From an uncultured Acetatifactor sp. (GTDB lineage Bacteria > Bacillota > Clostridia > Lachnospirales > Lachnospiraceae): a stretch of 64,000 nucleotides of DNA. The stretch is taken from NCBI GenBank assembly GCA_910584435.1, contig CAJUAP010000001.1:1-64000 (forward strand). Reading direction: 5' to 3'. This document shows positions 9,401 to 17,662 of the stretch, piece after piece. Every line of letters starts with the position of its first letter. Position 1 is the first letter of the stretch. Under the pieces are notes generated by a model. It searched no databases, was not told where the DNA came from, and worked only from the letters and a program-made list of their open reading frames with translations. A program made the position numbers and the translations under genes.

Positions 9401-9806
9401 CCGTGAATAAATCACAGAGGATTCCAAGCATCACAAATAGTACGATTCCTGCAATCAGTTTTCTCAGCGCATTGTGGTTGCCCTCGTTAGCAAACCAAAA
9501 TGCCGCCGCCAGAAACAACAATACAGGTGCCGCATATGCTGTCAGTCCAAATATGCCGAATAAGACTCCGCTTACCGTATTTCCTGCAGGACCGATTAAT
9601 CCGAAATTACAGCAAAATAAAAGCGCCATAACCGCGAATAATACAATCAATCCTATTTCATGAAAAAGAACACTGTCCTGTGCCCGCTGCTGAACTTCCG
9701 CTTTTTTCTTCTGTGCGGAAGTTCTCGGTTTTCCGGTGCCTTTCTTAGTACTTAAAGTTGTCTTTTTGTTTGAAGATGATGTTTTTCTTCCATTGGAAGC
9801 AGCCAT
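6489..9806 (-). CDS. ftsK: FtsK/SpoIIIE-family DNA translocase
   Basis: A 1105-residue protein. Basic N-terminus, then four or five transmembrane helices between about residues 50 and 210. A long low-complexity linker follows (about 210-640). The motor domain has the P-loop GATGSGKS near residue 770 and the motif IVDELADLMM. A C-terminal winged-helix gamma domain (from about 1040; DKASIGMLQRALQIGFNRAARIMDQL) reads the KOPS/SRS polarity sequences. It pumps chromosomal DNA through the division or sporulation septum. The linker is unusually long for a firmicute homologue, which normally totals about 750-800 residues, and contains a highly charged arginine/glutamate segment plus two tandem repeats (annotated separately). 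tepA lies just upstream, the arrangement I recall from Bacillus. Confidence 0.95.
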   Translation of the reverse strand: MAASNGRKTSSSNKKTTLSTKKGTGKPRTSAQKKKAEVQQRAQDSVLFHEIGLIVLFAVMALLFCCNFGLIGPAGNTVSGVLFGIFGLTAYAAPVLLFLAAAFWFANEGNHNALRKLIAGIVLFVMLGILCDLFTGQKDTEAGYEAVLLYETCRDSKAGGGILAGSIGFFLRNYLGFIGAVLVVLVCSVVCLILLTEKSLFDSLKQGGSRVWELSREDTERRKENAVRRRESMERRKEDAERKREQNRMKRREQEEERTRREEARRLREEEIENEKILRMEKKVSGVMLDATLSKPEKILPKDDMHEIILPEEELAEESLQQSRVEIIEEIGEQGAEERSIDQKSIINEKSVINEKSIIKEEPIRKEQSIRKEQSLRNEQSLRNEQKGKNSAQEISPAFEQWDMPDLPIRIHKEGIETAEESSTAAAVPTEESGGYEAGFAAPVEPGMQEPDSAAPGEPRMQEPDFAVTGEPGMQEPDFAVTGEPGMQESDSAAPVEPGMQEPDSAVSGKPGMQELPYVMSEDVGLYEQDAAIAEDFEPWEAGSAVSGRAGTYQEGTENHRNPASEAASAARAVRPAAAAAPVQTGRGSDGLHMNDRKDVPSVGGTQSLTGGSKVAQLPKQYMFPPISLLQKGVAVTGDSVRELKETAMHLQQTLSTFGVKVTITDISQGPSVTRYELQPEQGVKVSKIVSLTDDIKLNLAAMDIRIEAPIPGKAAIGIEVPNKESIPVALRDLLETDEFRDFPSNLAFAVGKDIAGKVIVADIAKMPHMLIAGATGSGKSVCINTLIMGLLYKAHPDDVKLIMVDPKVVELSVYNGIPHLLIPVVTDPKKASAALHWGVAEMEDRYRKFAEMNVRDLKGYNKKAEALKDKGDKNAPGKLPQIVIIVDELADLMMVCPGEVEESICRLAQLARAAGIHLIIATQRPSVDVITGLIKANMPSRVAFSVSSGVDSRTILDMVGAEKLLGKGDMLFYPQGYAKPARVQGAFVSDNEVSDVVDFLKNQMIGNTYAQEIEEKIKNMGSSSGGASGSNEVDELFEKAGRLIIDKDKASIGMLQRALQIGFNRAARIMDQLCSYGVVGEEEGTKPRKILMSPEQFEQLLEEV
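8261..8497. repeat. 39-bp in-frame tandem repeat in ftsK linker
   Basis: About six copies of a 39-bp unit that encodes a 13-residue acidic repeat, MQEPDxAxxGEPG, at about residues 436-515 of FtsK. Two neighbouring copies are nearly identical at the DNA level, which points to recent slippage or recombination. A second in-frame repeat of 18 bp, encoding units such as RKEQSI and RNEQSL, lies at about 8650-8800. Confidence 0.85.
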
Positions 9807-9931
9807 CTTGTCATCTCTCCTATCCCTAGCGATTTTCTTATTATATCATTTTTTCTCCAACTTGTCATCATATATTTCACCCTGCCCATAGTTACCACAA
9901 AGCAGCAATACAATAATGCAATATAATAAAA

Positions 9932-10648
9932 TCAGACGGCCTCATCCGTATTCTTTGCCTGAATCATCTCATGCAATTTTGCCACTGCTTTGTCAATGCC
10001 GCCCACTTCATCAATAATGCCATGCTTTACCGCCTCATCACCTACCAGTATTGTACCCACATCTTTCGTCAGAATGCCGGTTTCTGTCATCAGTTCTTCT
10101 AATGTATTTTTGTCAATTCTGCAGTGGCTGCATACAAAACCAGTAATCCTGTCCTGAATCAGCTTAAAATAGTCAAACGTCTGCGGCACCCCTATTACCA
10201 TGCCGTTCATCCGCACAGGATGAATCACCATTGTTCCGGTGGGCACAATATAGGAATAATCTGTACTGACCGCAATGGGAACTCCAATAGAGTGGCTGCC
10301 GCCCAGAACCAATGAGACTGTGGGCTTACTCAAAGAAGCTATCATTTCCGCAATGGCTAATCCCGCTTCCACGTCTCCACCCATGGTATTCAAAAGTACA
10401 AGAACACCTTTGATATCACTGCTGTCTTCAATAGCCGCAAGGCTGGGTAATATATGCTCATATTTTGTTGTCTTGGAATTGTTGGCCAGATTATCATGTC
10501 CCTCAATTTCTCCTATAATAGATATCAAATGTATATTTTCCAGTTTTCCACTTTCATCCAGTGTCACCTGACCGGTCTGCTCAATTCTTTCGTCACGATG
10601 TTCTTCCTTTTCTATCTTTTTCTCATCTTTCTGCTCTGATTGTGCCAT
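9932..10648 (-). CDS. tepA: TepA-like ClpP-family serine protease
   Basis: A 238-residue protein with a ClpP/crotonase-like fold. It shows LLNTMGGDVEAGLAIAEMI, a serine motif GGSHSIGVPIAV in place of the ClpP GxASM, and a histidine segment VIHPVRMNG, in the order of the catalytic Ser and His of ClpP. The charged N-terminal 35 residues (Lys/Glu-rich) are low complexity. Position immediately upstream of ftsK/spoIIIE matches the Bacillus tepA (ymfB) arrangement; TepA has been linked to protein translocation and to degradation of small spore proteins. The ATG at 10648 is preceded by GGAG at a proper distance; the longer frame to 10699 lacks a ribosome site. Confidence 0.8.
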   Translation of the reverse strand: MAQSEQKDEKKIEKEEHRDERIEQTGQVTLDESGKLENIHLISIIGEIEGHDNLANNSKTTKYEHILPSLAAIEDSSDIKGVLVLLNTMGGDVEAGLAIAEMIASLSKPTVSLVLGGSHSIGVPIAVSTDYSYIVPTGTMVIHPVRMNGMVIGVPQTFDYFKLIQDRITGFVCSHCRIDKNTLEELMTETGILTKDVGTILVGDEAVKHGIIDEVGGIDKAVAKLHEMIQAKNTDEAV

Positions 10649-10732
10649 ATTGTTCTCCTTTTCCGGTATCATCAATTCCCAATTACTCCCAAATATCATG
10701 TACCCGAAGACACCCTATCCCGACACACGAAA

Positions 10733-10779
10733 AATGCCAACAGGATAAATGGATACCTACCATACTCCCTGTTAGCATT
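10733..10779 (-). terminator. Rho-independent terminator after the polytopic membrane gene
   Basis: AATGCTAACAGG pairs with CCTGTTGGCATT across a 23-nt loop and is followed by TTTTCG on the minus strand. It closes the 15.5-10.8 kb operon and separates it from tepA. Confidence 0.65.
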
Positions 10780-10834
10780 ACCAGTTTCACTAAAATAATT
10801 CACTTTGCATCATTCATCAACCACATTCTGCTGC

Positions 10835-12367
10835 TTATATGTCAAAATCATCATCTGAAGCAACAGCATGATCAAACTCTTCCTCTTCCAAAGGCACTGT
10901 CCTTGTATATTCCAGAACCCGTTTTACATGTTTCTTCGGCAAAGGCAGCGGATTTTCAATATATTTTACCGTTTTTTCCCTCAGGAAATTCCCGGCGTCT
11001 TCTGCATCACTTTCAGCCTCTTCCGGCAGACAGCCATCCCATATTTCAATGCTGCCTCCGCCTTCCATTCCCGTTTCTTCAACATAGCCCCCGGCTTCCA
11101 TACTCTGTTCAATGCTGCGCCCGGATTCCAGGGTCTGGATTCCGGCATCATCCATGGCATCCACTGTATGCGGGGAAGAAGCCGCATAGCAGCACTGCCC
11201 CACGCCTACCCCGGCCAATACAGCAAACAATACATACAAAATAAAGGAACCTGACATTTCAGGTGTAAATATCCCATAGCAGCCTGCCAGTATCACAAAG
11301 CTCACGGCTGCAATACATGCCGTCATACGCTCTTTTTCCGGGTCGCGCCAGAAGCTGAAGATACCAAATACCATAAAACCAAGCAGCATAATACCTTCCA
11401 AATCAGACGCCATACCTTCCACCACAAGAGGAACCTGAAAATCTGAAGGATAATATAAAAGCAGCCATGCCCTTGCCACTTTCTGCATAGGAGCACCGCT
11501 CAGAAAAACATCCACTGATATACACCCTGCAAAACCAACGCAAAGACCGGTCATGCAGAGCAATGCCCTTCTCATTTTCTCAGAGAACCTGTCTTCCCGG
11601 CCGCACCATACCCGGCCCAATACCGGAATCAATAACAGCAGTCCTGTCACATCCAGATAACCCAAAATTGCAATAATAATTCCGGTGAAAAAGAGCAGAA
11701 AGAGCTTACGCCATCCGGTATATCCTGCAGGTATCATTGCCAGTGCCGCTGCAAGAAAACAGAAATACAGCATTTCCGGTGACAGCATAAGCGCATGCCC
11801 AACCATATATGGGGCACACATACAGAATCCTAATGAAATCAGCGCTGCAATGGCTCCCGCCAGCCTTCTGACCACAAAGTACAATATCACAGATGCCGTC
11901 ATCTGCAATATTATCTGCACCCAGATTCCTACGGCAAAATGCTCTCCAAACAAGGTAAATACACCGCGGAGCATCTGAAGATATAAGTAAACGGCGCCAT
12001 GCACGATTTTAGGGATTTCCTGTTCCAATGCCAGCAGGAAATAGTTTTCGCCCTCTGACGCGTTCTCAATACCTTCTATGCGGAACAAGAATCCTACCAC
12101 AACGAACGTAACCGCCAATGTAGCTTCTAACAGCACAAACAGACTCCGGTTCCTGTCAATAAAGGAAGCAATACCGGACATCATCCTGCACAGCAGACCC
12201 GTTCCCACGGCGGCAGCCATGGCATACAATGCAGCAAAAAATATGCCCCAGTAAGCATCCATGCCTGCTCTGATACAGAGCAGGCTTGTCACTCCCACTG
12301 CCAGACAGCCTGTCATAATTGTATACACAAGCCAAATCAGATAACGAACCATTCCCTTCCGCTGCAT
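10835..12367 (-). CDS. Polytopic membrane protein with acidic cytoplasmic tail
   Basis: A 510-residue protein with about ten hydrophobic helices from residue 8 to about 390, then a soluble tail of about 110 residues rich in Glu and Gly. The tail ends in a basic patch (LPLPKKHVKRVLEYTR) and an acidic terminus (DDDFDI). It starts 2 bp after the stop of the GtrB-like glycosyltransferase, so translation is probably coupled. By analogy with GtrB partners, it could be the membrane enzyme or flippase that uses the lipid-linked sugar made by that transferase, but I recognise no catalytic motif. The tail with its PLPKKHVKR segment is familiar from Lachnospiraceae proteins without an assigned role. Confidence 0.6.
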   Translation of the reverse strand: MQRKGMVRYLIWLVYTIMTGCLAVGVTSLLCIRAGMDAYWGIFFAALYAMAAAVGTGLLCRMMSGIASFIDRNRSLFVLLEATLAVTFVVVGFLFRIEGIENASEGENYFLLALEQEIPKIVHGAVYLYLQMLRGVFTLFGEHFAVGIWVQIILQMTASVILYFVVRRLAGAIAALISLGFCMCAPYMVGHALMLSPEMLYFCFLAAALAMIPAGYTGWRKLFLLFFTGIIIAILGYLDVTGLLLLIPVLGRVWCGREDRFSEKMRRALLCMTGLCVGFAGCISVDVFLSGAPMQKVARAWLLLYYPSDFQVPLVVEGMASDLEGIMLLGFMVFGIFSFWRDPEKERMTACIAAVSFVILAGCYGIFTPEMSGSFILYVLFAVLAGVGVGQCCYAASSPHTVDAMDDAGIQTLESGRSIEQSMEAGGYVEETGMEGGGSIEIWDGCLPEEAESDAEDAGNFLREKTVKYIENPLPLPKKHVKRVLEYTRTVPLEEEEFDHAVASDDDFDI

Positions 12368-12369
12368 TT

Positions 12370-13377
12370 TCAGTCTACCCTGTTTTCTGCTGATGCTGCA
12401 TTCTGCGCTTCGCCCTCTGTTCCGCCCACAAGCACTTTTTCTATATTGTAGCGCGGCCGCTGCTTGACCTCAATGTAAATCTTCCCAATATATTGTCCAA
12501 CCATACCAATCGCCAGCAATTGTAAACCTCCTAAGAACCATATGGACAGAATCAGGGATGTCCATCCCGGCACAACATGCCCCGTCACATAAGAAATCAT
12601 TGCGTAAATCAGAGCTAACAGTGAAATGAAGATAATAAACAGCCCCATTCCCAATATCAGGCTGATGGGCTTTACACTGAAAGAAGATATCCCGTTAAAA
12701 GCAAGTGCAAGCATCTTTTTCAAAGGATATTTTGACTCTCCTGCAGCACGCTCTTTACGGTCATAATAGACACAATCTGTCTGATAACCGATCAACGGCA
12801 TCATACCGCGCAGAAACAGATTGGTTTCCTTATACTTGGAGAACTCTTCCACTGCCCGTTTGGACATCAATCGAAAATCCGCATGATTATAAACGGTCTT
12901 TACTCCCATCAGATCCATCAGTCTGTAAAATGCCTGTGCCGTCGTTCTCTTAAAAAAAGTATCGGTTTTGCGTTCCCGTCTGACACCATATACAATGTCA
13001 TTACCCGCATGAAATTTATCTATCATTTCTTCAATGACATCCACATCATCCTGCAGATCCGCATCTATGGAAATGGTCACATCACTCATATCTTTAGCCG
13101 TGAGCAGACCTGCCGTCAGTGCAAATTGATGCCCCACATTGCCTGCCAGCTTCACACCGCAGACGGAAACAGGATGCGCGGCATGCTCTTCCTCGATGAG
13201 TTCCCATGTGCGATCCTTACTGCCGTCATTCACAAATAAGATAAAACTGTCATGAGCAATTTTGTCCTTTTGGATCAGCATGTCCAACACTTTCCGCAGC
13301 GCTTCCGCGGCAAGCTTCAAGACCTCCTCTTCATTATAACAGGGAACCACAATCGCCAGTTTATCCATGAATTTCAC
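12370..13377 (-). CDS. GtrB/DPM1-like family 2 glycosyltransferase
   Basis: A 335-residue GT-A fold enzyme. The nucleotide-sugar binding start AIVVPCYNEEEVL, the DxD-like ISIDADLQDD and the YGVRRERKTDTFFKR segment match dolichyl/undecaprenyl-phosphate sugar synthases of the GtrB/YfdH type. Two transmembrane helices near residues 230-300 anchor it. It probably transfers a sugar to undecaprenyl phosphate on the inner membrane face, for decoration of wall polymers. The frame opens at a GTG (13377) close behind GAGGA; an ATG three codons later (13368) is the other candidate start. Confidence 0.85.
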   Translation of the reverse strand: MKFMDKLAIVVPCYNEEEVLKLAAEALRKVLDMLIQKDKIAHDSFILFVNDGSKDRTWELIEEEHAAHPVSVCGVKLAGNVGHQFALTAGLLTAKDMSDVTISIDADLQDDVDVIEEMIDKFHAGNDIVYGVRRERKTDTFFKRTTAQAFYRLMDLMGVKTVYNHADFRLMSKRAVEEFSKYKETNLFLRGMMPLIGYQTDCVYYDRKERAAGESKYPLKKMLALAFNGISSFSVKPISLILGMGLFIIFISLLALIYAMISYVTGHVVPGWTSLILSIWFLGGLQLLAIGMVGQYIGKIYIEVKQRPRYNIEKVLVGGTEGEAQNAASAENRVD

Positions 13378-13399
13378 GCTTCCTCATTTCCAAGTATTC

Positions 13400-14128
13400 T
13401 TACTCATCCCAGTTGTGATACACAGCCTGAACATCATCGTCATCTTCCAGCAGATCTAAAATCCTCTGCAGACTTTTGACCGCATTCTCATCCGTCAATG
13501 ACACGTAATTCTGCGGAATCATTGTAACTTCCGCACTCATCATGGGAATACCCACATCCTCCAAGGCTTTCCGCACTTCTTCAAACTGATCGGGATCTGT
13601 CAGCACTTCAAAGCTGTCATCTTCCTCGTTAAAATCCTCCGCTCCCGCATCCAAAGCTGTCATCATCAGATCATCGGCTTCCATTTCGCACTCTTCCCGG
13701 TCAATGATGATCTGCCCTTTCTTATCAAACATAAAGGATACACAGCCGGGAGTTCCTATGTTCCCCTGTCCTTTTGTAAAGGCGCTTCTCACGTTTGCCG
13801 CAGTGCGGTTCTTATTGTCGGTCAGAGCATCCACTATGACAGCGATACCGCTGGGACCATAACCTTCATAGGTTACATACTCGTAATTAACATTGCCCAC
13901 ATCACCGGCTGCCTTTTTAATGCCTCTTTCAATGGTATCATTGGGCATATTATTAGCCTTAGCCTTGGCGATAACCGTGGCCAGCTTGAAATTATTGCTG
14001 GGATCCGGTCCTCCTTCTTTTACCGCCACCGCAATTTCTCTTCCTAGAATGGTAAATATCTTTCCCTTGGCAGCATCATTTCTTTCCTTTTTATGTTTGA
14101 TATTTGCAAATTTTGAATGTCCTGACAT
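13400..14128 (-). CDS. yebC: YebC/PmpR-family protein
   Basis: A 242-residue protein that begins MSGHSKFANIKHKKERNDAAKGKIFT, the near-invariant start of the YebC family (classic form MAGHSKWANIKHRK). It carries DPSNNFKL and NMPNDTIERGIKKA motifs. Length matches the full three-domain protein. Members are known as DNA-binding regulators and, for some paralogues, as factors that relieve ribosome stalling at proline stretches. The Shine-Dalgarno is GGAAAGGA. It is the second gene of the operon that starts at 15518. Confidence 0.95.
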   Translation of the reverse strand: MSGHSKFANIKHKKERNDAAKGKIFTILGREIAVAVKEGGPDPSNNFKLATVIAKAKANNMPNDTIERGIKKAAGDVGNVNYEYVTYEGYGPSGIAVIVDALTDNKNRTAANVRSAFTKGQGNIGTPGCVSFMFDKKGQIIIDREECEMEADDLMMTALDAGAEDFNEEDDSFEVLTDPDQFEEVRKALEDVGIPMMSAEVTMIPQNYVSLTDENAVKSLQRILDLLEDDDDVQAVYHNWDE

Positions 14129-14150
14129 ATATTTTTTCCTTTCCTGGATT

Positions 14151-15518
14151 TTATACTGCTACAACTTCCGGCACTTCCTCCGGAAGCCGGGTCACTAGCA
14201 CACTCTGTATCATTTTGTTTTCCACTGCAAGAATCTTGAAATTAAACCCTCTGTAGTCTACATTAAACTGCTCATTGGGTTCCGGTATCTTGTCCAGTCT
14301 GGCAATAAGGAAACCGTTCAGCGTCTCAAATTCCTCATCTTCAAAAGGAATTCCAAAACGTTCCTCCAGTTCCTCCAAGGGGGTCTTTCCTTCTATTATA
14401 TACTCATCCTTTCCCCGCTCTTCAATGTGTTCGCTGTCCTCATCATACTCATCCATAATGTTTCCAACGATTTCCTCCAGAATATCTTCCATGGCAACCA
14501 GGCCGTCTGTCTGTCCGTATTCATCCACAACGATAACCATCTGCAGTTTCCCGGCCTGCATCTCCCTGAATAATTCATCGATATTTTTCGTCTGCGGCAC
14601 GAAACAGGGTTCCCTCATCAGACCATCCAGTTCCTTCAGCGGAGAGCTCAGTTTGCCATCCTCTGCATGATAACGCATTGCATCTTTCAAATGAAGGATG
14701 CCTATGATATGGTCAATGTTTTCATCATAGACAGGATAACGGCTGTTTTTACCTTCCATCATAAAAGTAATGGCATCTTTCAGCATCATAGAGGCATCAA
14801 TGGCCACAATATTTTTCCTGTGGGTCATGATATCCTGTGCTTCTTTATCTCCAAACTCAAAGATATTGGAAATCATCTCCGCCTCACTGGCCTGGATTAA
14901 TCCCTGTTCATGCCCCTCATTGACCATACTGATAATCTCTTCCGCCACATCAATCTCTCCTGTCTTTCCATTGCTGCCGAAGATTCTCAATATACCATTG
15001 GTAGTCACAGTCACAAGCCCTGTAAAAGGCCCAAACAGCTTCGTCACAAAAAATACAGGCGTAATACAGGCATATGCCCACTTTTCCGGAGCCCTTACCG
15101 CAATTTTCTTCGGCAGCAGCACACCGATGGTAAGCGTTATGTACAAAAGCAGACATGTAGAAAGCACTGCCGCAATCGCCATAATCAACCCGGCCGGAAT
15201 TTTTTCCAGCCTGAATTGATTTTCCGCCACAAGCTGCAGCCCTTTTGATAAATTTTGAAGCAAAAGCCCCAGATGAACTGCACCGATAATCACATTAATC
15301 AGTGTAGTAATCAGCTGTACCGTATTATCGTATTCCGCAGGGCTGCCAAGAATCGTCTTCAATCTGATTGATTTCCTGTCTTTCTCCTCTTCGGCCCTCC
15401 TTTCGATTTCCTTTTCATTCAAGGAGCTTAGGGCTGCTCCAAAGCCATAGAAAAACACATCAATCAATAGCAGCACTACAAAAAAAATAATACTGGCAGT
15501 AGGCCCATCATCATCCAT
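14151..15518 (-). CDS. CNNM/HlyC-CorC family membrane protein with CBS pair
   Basis: A 455-residue protein. The N-terminal DUF21/CNNM domain has about four hydrophobic segments (residues 10-170). Two CBS domains follow (MTHRKNIVAIDASM..SRYPVYDENIDHIIGILHLKD and FVPQTKNIDELFREMQ..VVDEYGQTDGLVAMEDILEEIVG). A C-terminal CorC_HlyC domain holds LEELEERFGIPFEDEEFETLNGFLIARLDKIP. The family is linked to Mg2+ and other divalent cation export or homeostasis; the name hemolysin is historical. The start is set at MDDDGP, where GGAGGAAAG lies upstream; that ribosome site itself overlaps a longer TTG-initiated frame. It is the first gene of a four-gene operon. Confidence 0.9.
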   Translation of the reverse strand: MDDDGPTASIIFFVVLLLIDVFFYGFGAALSSLNEKEIERRAEEEKDRKSIRLKTILGSPAEYDNTVQLITTLINVIIGAVHLGLLLQNLSKGLQLVAENQFRLEKIPAGLIMAIAAVLSTCLLLYITLTIGVLLPKKIAVRAPEKWAYACITPVFFVTKLFGPFTGLVTVTTNGILRIFGSNGKTGEIDVAEEIISMVNEGHEQGLIQASEAEMISNIFEFGDKEAQDIMTHRKNIVAIDASMMLKDAITFMMEGKNSRYPVYDENIDHIIGILHLKDAMRYHAEDGKLSSPLKELDGLMREPCFVPQTKNIDELFREMQAGKLQMVIVVDEYGQTDGLVAMEDILEEIVGNIMDEYDEDSEHIEERGKDEYIIEGKTPLEELEERFGIPFEDEEFETLNGFLIARLDKIPEPNEQFNVDYRGFNFKILAVENKMIQSVLVTRLPEEVPEVVAV

Positions 15519-15562
15519 TTTGTTACTTTCCTCCAAACTTTTTTACAAATTTATAAGGTCAT

Positions 15563-15591
15563 ATTATATCATAATCCCCAATTTTCGTCAA
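15563..15591 (-). promoter_or_regulatory. Sigma-A promoter of the CNNM-yebC-glycosyltransferase operon
   Basis: TTGACG (15586-15591) and TATAAT (15563-15568) are separated by exactly 17 bp on the minus strand, 45 bp ahead of the first start codon. Eleven of twelve positions match consensus. Confidence 0.9.
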
Positions 15592-15633
15592 GGAGTGCAT
15601 GAACTGAATTGTAACATTTTTGTAACAACATTT

Positions 15634-15744
15634 GTTACTGTTCACTCCGTCCACAGCCGTCAAAGCTGTCATTCTGACAGCTTGGGATTATTCATGCAAA
15701 ATACGCATGAAAACGCCTCGCGGTGGCGGCGAGTAAGCAGCAGC
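15634..15744. repeat. Interspersed structured repeat, family 1, internally deleted copy
   Basis: Left end GTTACTGTTCACTCCG matches the full copy at 2082. The right end GAGTAAGCAGCAGC is a decayed form of GAGTGAACAGTAAC. The GCTGTCA/TGACAGC and TTCATGC/GCATGA stems and the CGCCTCGCGG segment are kept, but about 75 bp of the left-centre is missing. It lies 14 bp past the mazF stop codon. Confidence 0.8.
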
Positions 15745-15758
15745 AAACACTTGTTCTG

Positions 15759-16103
15759 CTATGTAACATCCAGTTCCAGGCTCACTCTCAGGGCTCTGTT
15801 GACCTTCTCCATAATCTCTCCGTCCAAATGGCATACTTTATCCTTCAGACGTTTTTTATCAATGGTCCGGAGTTGTTCTAACAGTACAACCGAATCCTTA
15901 TCCATATCGTATAATGCAGCATTCAGCTCAATATGCGTTGGCAGCTTCGCCTTATTCATCTTAGAGGTAATAGCTGCGCATATCACTGTCGGGCTATGTT
16001 TGTTGCCAATGTCATTCTGGATAATCAATACCGGCCTGATTCCTCCCTGCTCTGAACCAATCACCGGTCTAAGGTCTGCATAATATACATCGCCTCGTCT
16101 CAT
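15759..16103 (-). CDS. mazF: MazF/PemK-family endoribonuclease toxin
   Basis: A 114-residue protein with the family hallmarks RRGDVYYADLRPVIGSEQGGIRPVLIIQND and HSPTVICAAIT. It should cleave mRNA at short sequence motifs. The ATG at 16103 has GGGAGG 7 nt upstream; the longer frame would start at a TTG inside that ribosome site. In Bacillus the gene for the antitoxin MazE (NdoAI) lies between alr and mazF. Here the 191-bp gap after alr holds no frame longer than about 35 codons and nothing that looks like an antitoxin, so this toxin appears to be an orphan or is controlled from elsewhere. Confidence 0.92.
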   Translation of the reverse strand: MRRGDVYYADLRPVIGSEQGGIRPVLIIQNDIGNKHSPTVICAAITSKMNKAKLPTHIELNAALYDMDKDSVVLLEQLRTIDKKRLKDKVCHLDGEIMEKVNRALRVSLELDVT

Positions 16104-16294
16104 TCTGCCTCCCAATCCATGAGCACTTCCATCCGTTGAACTCCGTGAAAAGTCTCATATCCTGCATATTTTCATTGATACATCCCTGCCAGCTGCAGGA
16201 TTACTGTTGTAGGATAAGTATTTCCGGGTTTCCAGGAGTTATTCACCTTTTTTTCCACCATTTACCACGATTGGCAAGGCAAAGCTCTGCATAC

Positions 16295-17662
16295 TTATTT
16301 TATAATTCTGCCGTTTTCCCTGTAAACTCTTGGAACTCGCTTCCCCAGGCCGCAGATAATTTCATAATGGAAACGTCCTGACAATTTTCCTAATGCTTCC
16401 GCACTGACAGATTCGCTTCCGTCCCTGCCCAGCAGCACTGCTGTATCCCCTTCTGCTGCCTCAGGATGCTCCGTGATATCCACCATAAACTGATCCATAC
16501 AAACCCTGCCCAATATGGGTGCTTTTCTGCCATGCAGCAATACATATCCGCGATTGGACAACTCTCTTGGATATCCGTCACCATACCCTATGGGAATGGT
16601 TGCCACACGCATACGTCTGTCCGCCGTGAAAGTTCCGCCGTAACTGACAGACTCCCCCTTTTCTATTGTCTTCACATAGACAATATGACTGTAAAAAGAA
16701 AGCGCAGGCCATAACCGCCGGAAATCCTCATTGCCTGAAGGAGACAGCCCATACATAGCGATTCCGGCCCGTACCATATCCATATCTGCCTGGGGCATCT
16801 GAAGAATCGCTGCGCTGTTAGCACAATGTCTGACCGGAATATCCAGCGAAAGCTCTTCTTCTATCATATGGATAAATCTGCAGAAAGTTCCCAATTGTTC
16901 CCCGGCATTTGATTTATCTTCTTCATCCGCTCTGGCAAAATGGGTGAAAATGCCTTCAATGACAATGCCTTCCTGATGCATCAATGCCTTTACAAACGAA
17001 AGCCCCTCTCTGTCGGGCCTGATTCCGATTCTATTCATGCCGGTATCCACTTTAATATGCACTCTCACCGGTTTTCCTGCCTTTTCTGCAGCGGATTTCA
17101 AGGCTTCAATCATATCATATCGAAATACGGCCGGGCGTATTTCCTCTCTGGCCAGCATTTCATAAGAATACGGAAAAGAATATCCCAATATCAGAACGGG
17201 TTTTTTTATACCGCCTTTGCGCAGGTCATATGCCTCTTCCGGTGTGGCCACACCAAATCCAAACATAAACTCATAAGGCTCAAGCTTACGTGCTATGGGC
17301 ACACTGCCATGGCCATAGGCGTCCGCCTTCACCACCCCCAGCAATTTTGTGCGGGGTTTTGACAGCCCTTTCAGGTATTTCAGGTTTTCCAGGACAGCAT
17401 CCAGGTTAATCTCCACATACCCACGCTGGTACATCTGCAGATATCTCTCATCCTCTTCCATATCATTCGTTTTAGAATTCGGTTCAATTTTTCGTTCAGA
17501 ATTCAGTTCAATTTTTTGTTCACGTTCCGGTTTGATATTTCGTTCAGAATTCAGTTCAATTTTTTGTTCAGATTCCGGTTTGATATTTCGTTCAGAATTC
17601 AGTTCAATTTTTTGTTCACGTTCCGGTTCAATATTCCGTTCAGAATGCAGTCCAAAATTCAT
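16295..17662 (-). CDS. alr: Alanine racemase with repeat-bearing N-terminal extension
   Basis: The core (from about residue 75) is a standard fold-III, PLP-dependent alanine racemase. KADAYGHG holds the Schiff-base lysine, and HFARADEED, IPIGYGDGYPRELSN and VCMDQFMVDIT are family motifs. It supplies D-alanine for peptidoglycan. The first 68 residues are an unusual Glu/Lys/Arg/Asn-rich extension built from a 16-residue tandem repeat (SERNIKPEREQKIELN). The long start (ATG 17662) has GGGGGA 9 nt upstream, whereas the inner ATG at 17461 lacks a clear ribosome site, so the extension is probably translated. Neighbours nnr and mazF follow the common Gram-positive order. Confidence 0.93.
   Translation of the reverse strand: MNFGLHSERNIEPEREQKIELNSERNIKPESEQKIELNSERNIKPEREQKIELNSERKIEPNSKTNDMEEDERYLQMYQRGYVEINLDAVLENLKYLKGLSKPRTKLLGVVKADAYGHGSVPIARKLEPYEFMFGFGVATPEEAYDLRKGGIKKPVLILGYSFPYSYEMLAREEIRPAVFRYDMIEALKSAAEKAGKPVRVHIKVDTGMNRIGIRPDREGLSFVKALMHQEGIVIEGIFTHFARADEEDKSNAGEQLGTFCRFIHMIEEELSLDIPVRHCANSAAILQMPQADMDMVRAGIAMYGLSPSGNEDFRRLWPALSFYSHIVYVKTIEKGESVSYGGTFTADRRMRVATIPIGYGDGYPRELSNRGYVLLHGRKAPILGRVCMDQFMVDITEHPEAAEGDTAVLLGRDGSESVSAEALGKLSGRFHYEIICGLGKRVPRVYRENGRIIK
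17469..17642. repeat. 48-bp in-frame tandem repeat at the 5' end of alr
   Basis: Three nearly identical 48-bp units and a diverged fourth encode SERNI(K/E)PE(R/S)EQKIELN. The copies differ by one or a few bases, so the expansion looks recent. It sits wholly inside the N-terminal extension of alanine racemase. Confidence 0.9.

Noticed and set aside
16104..16294. Possible mazE antitoxin gene between alr and mazF
   Set aside because: The longest frame, about 35 codons, overlaps mazF out of register and shows no ribbon-helix-helix or AbrB-like pattern.
17469..17642. 48-bp periodic repeat that could suggest a CRISPR array
   Set aside because: Units are contiguous with no unique spacers, stay in the alr reading frame and encode a regular 16-residue repeat.
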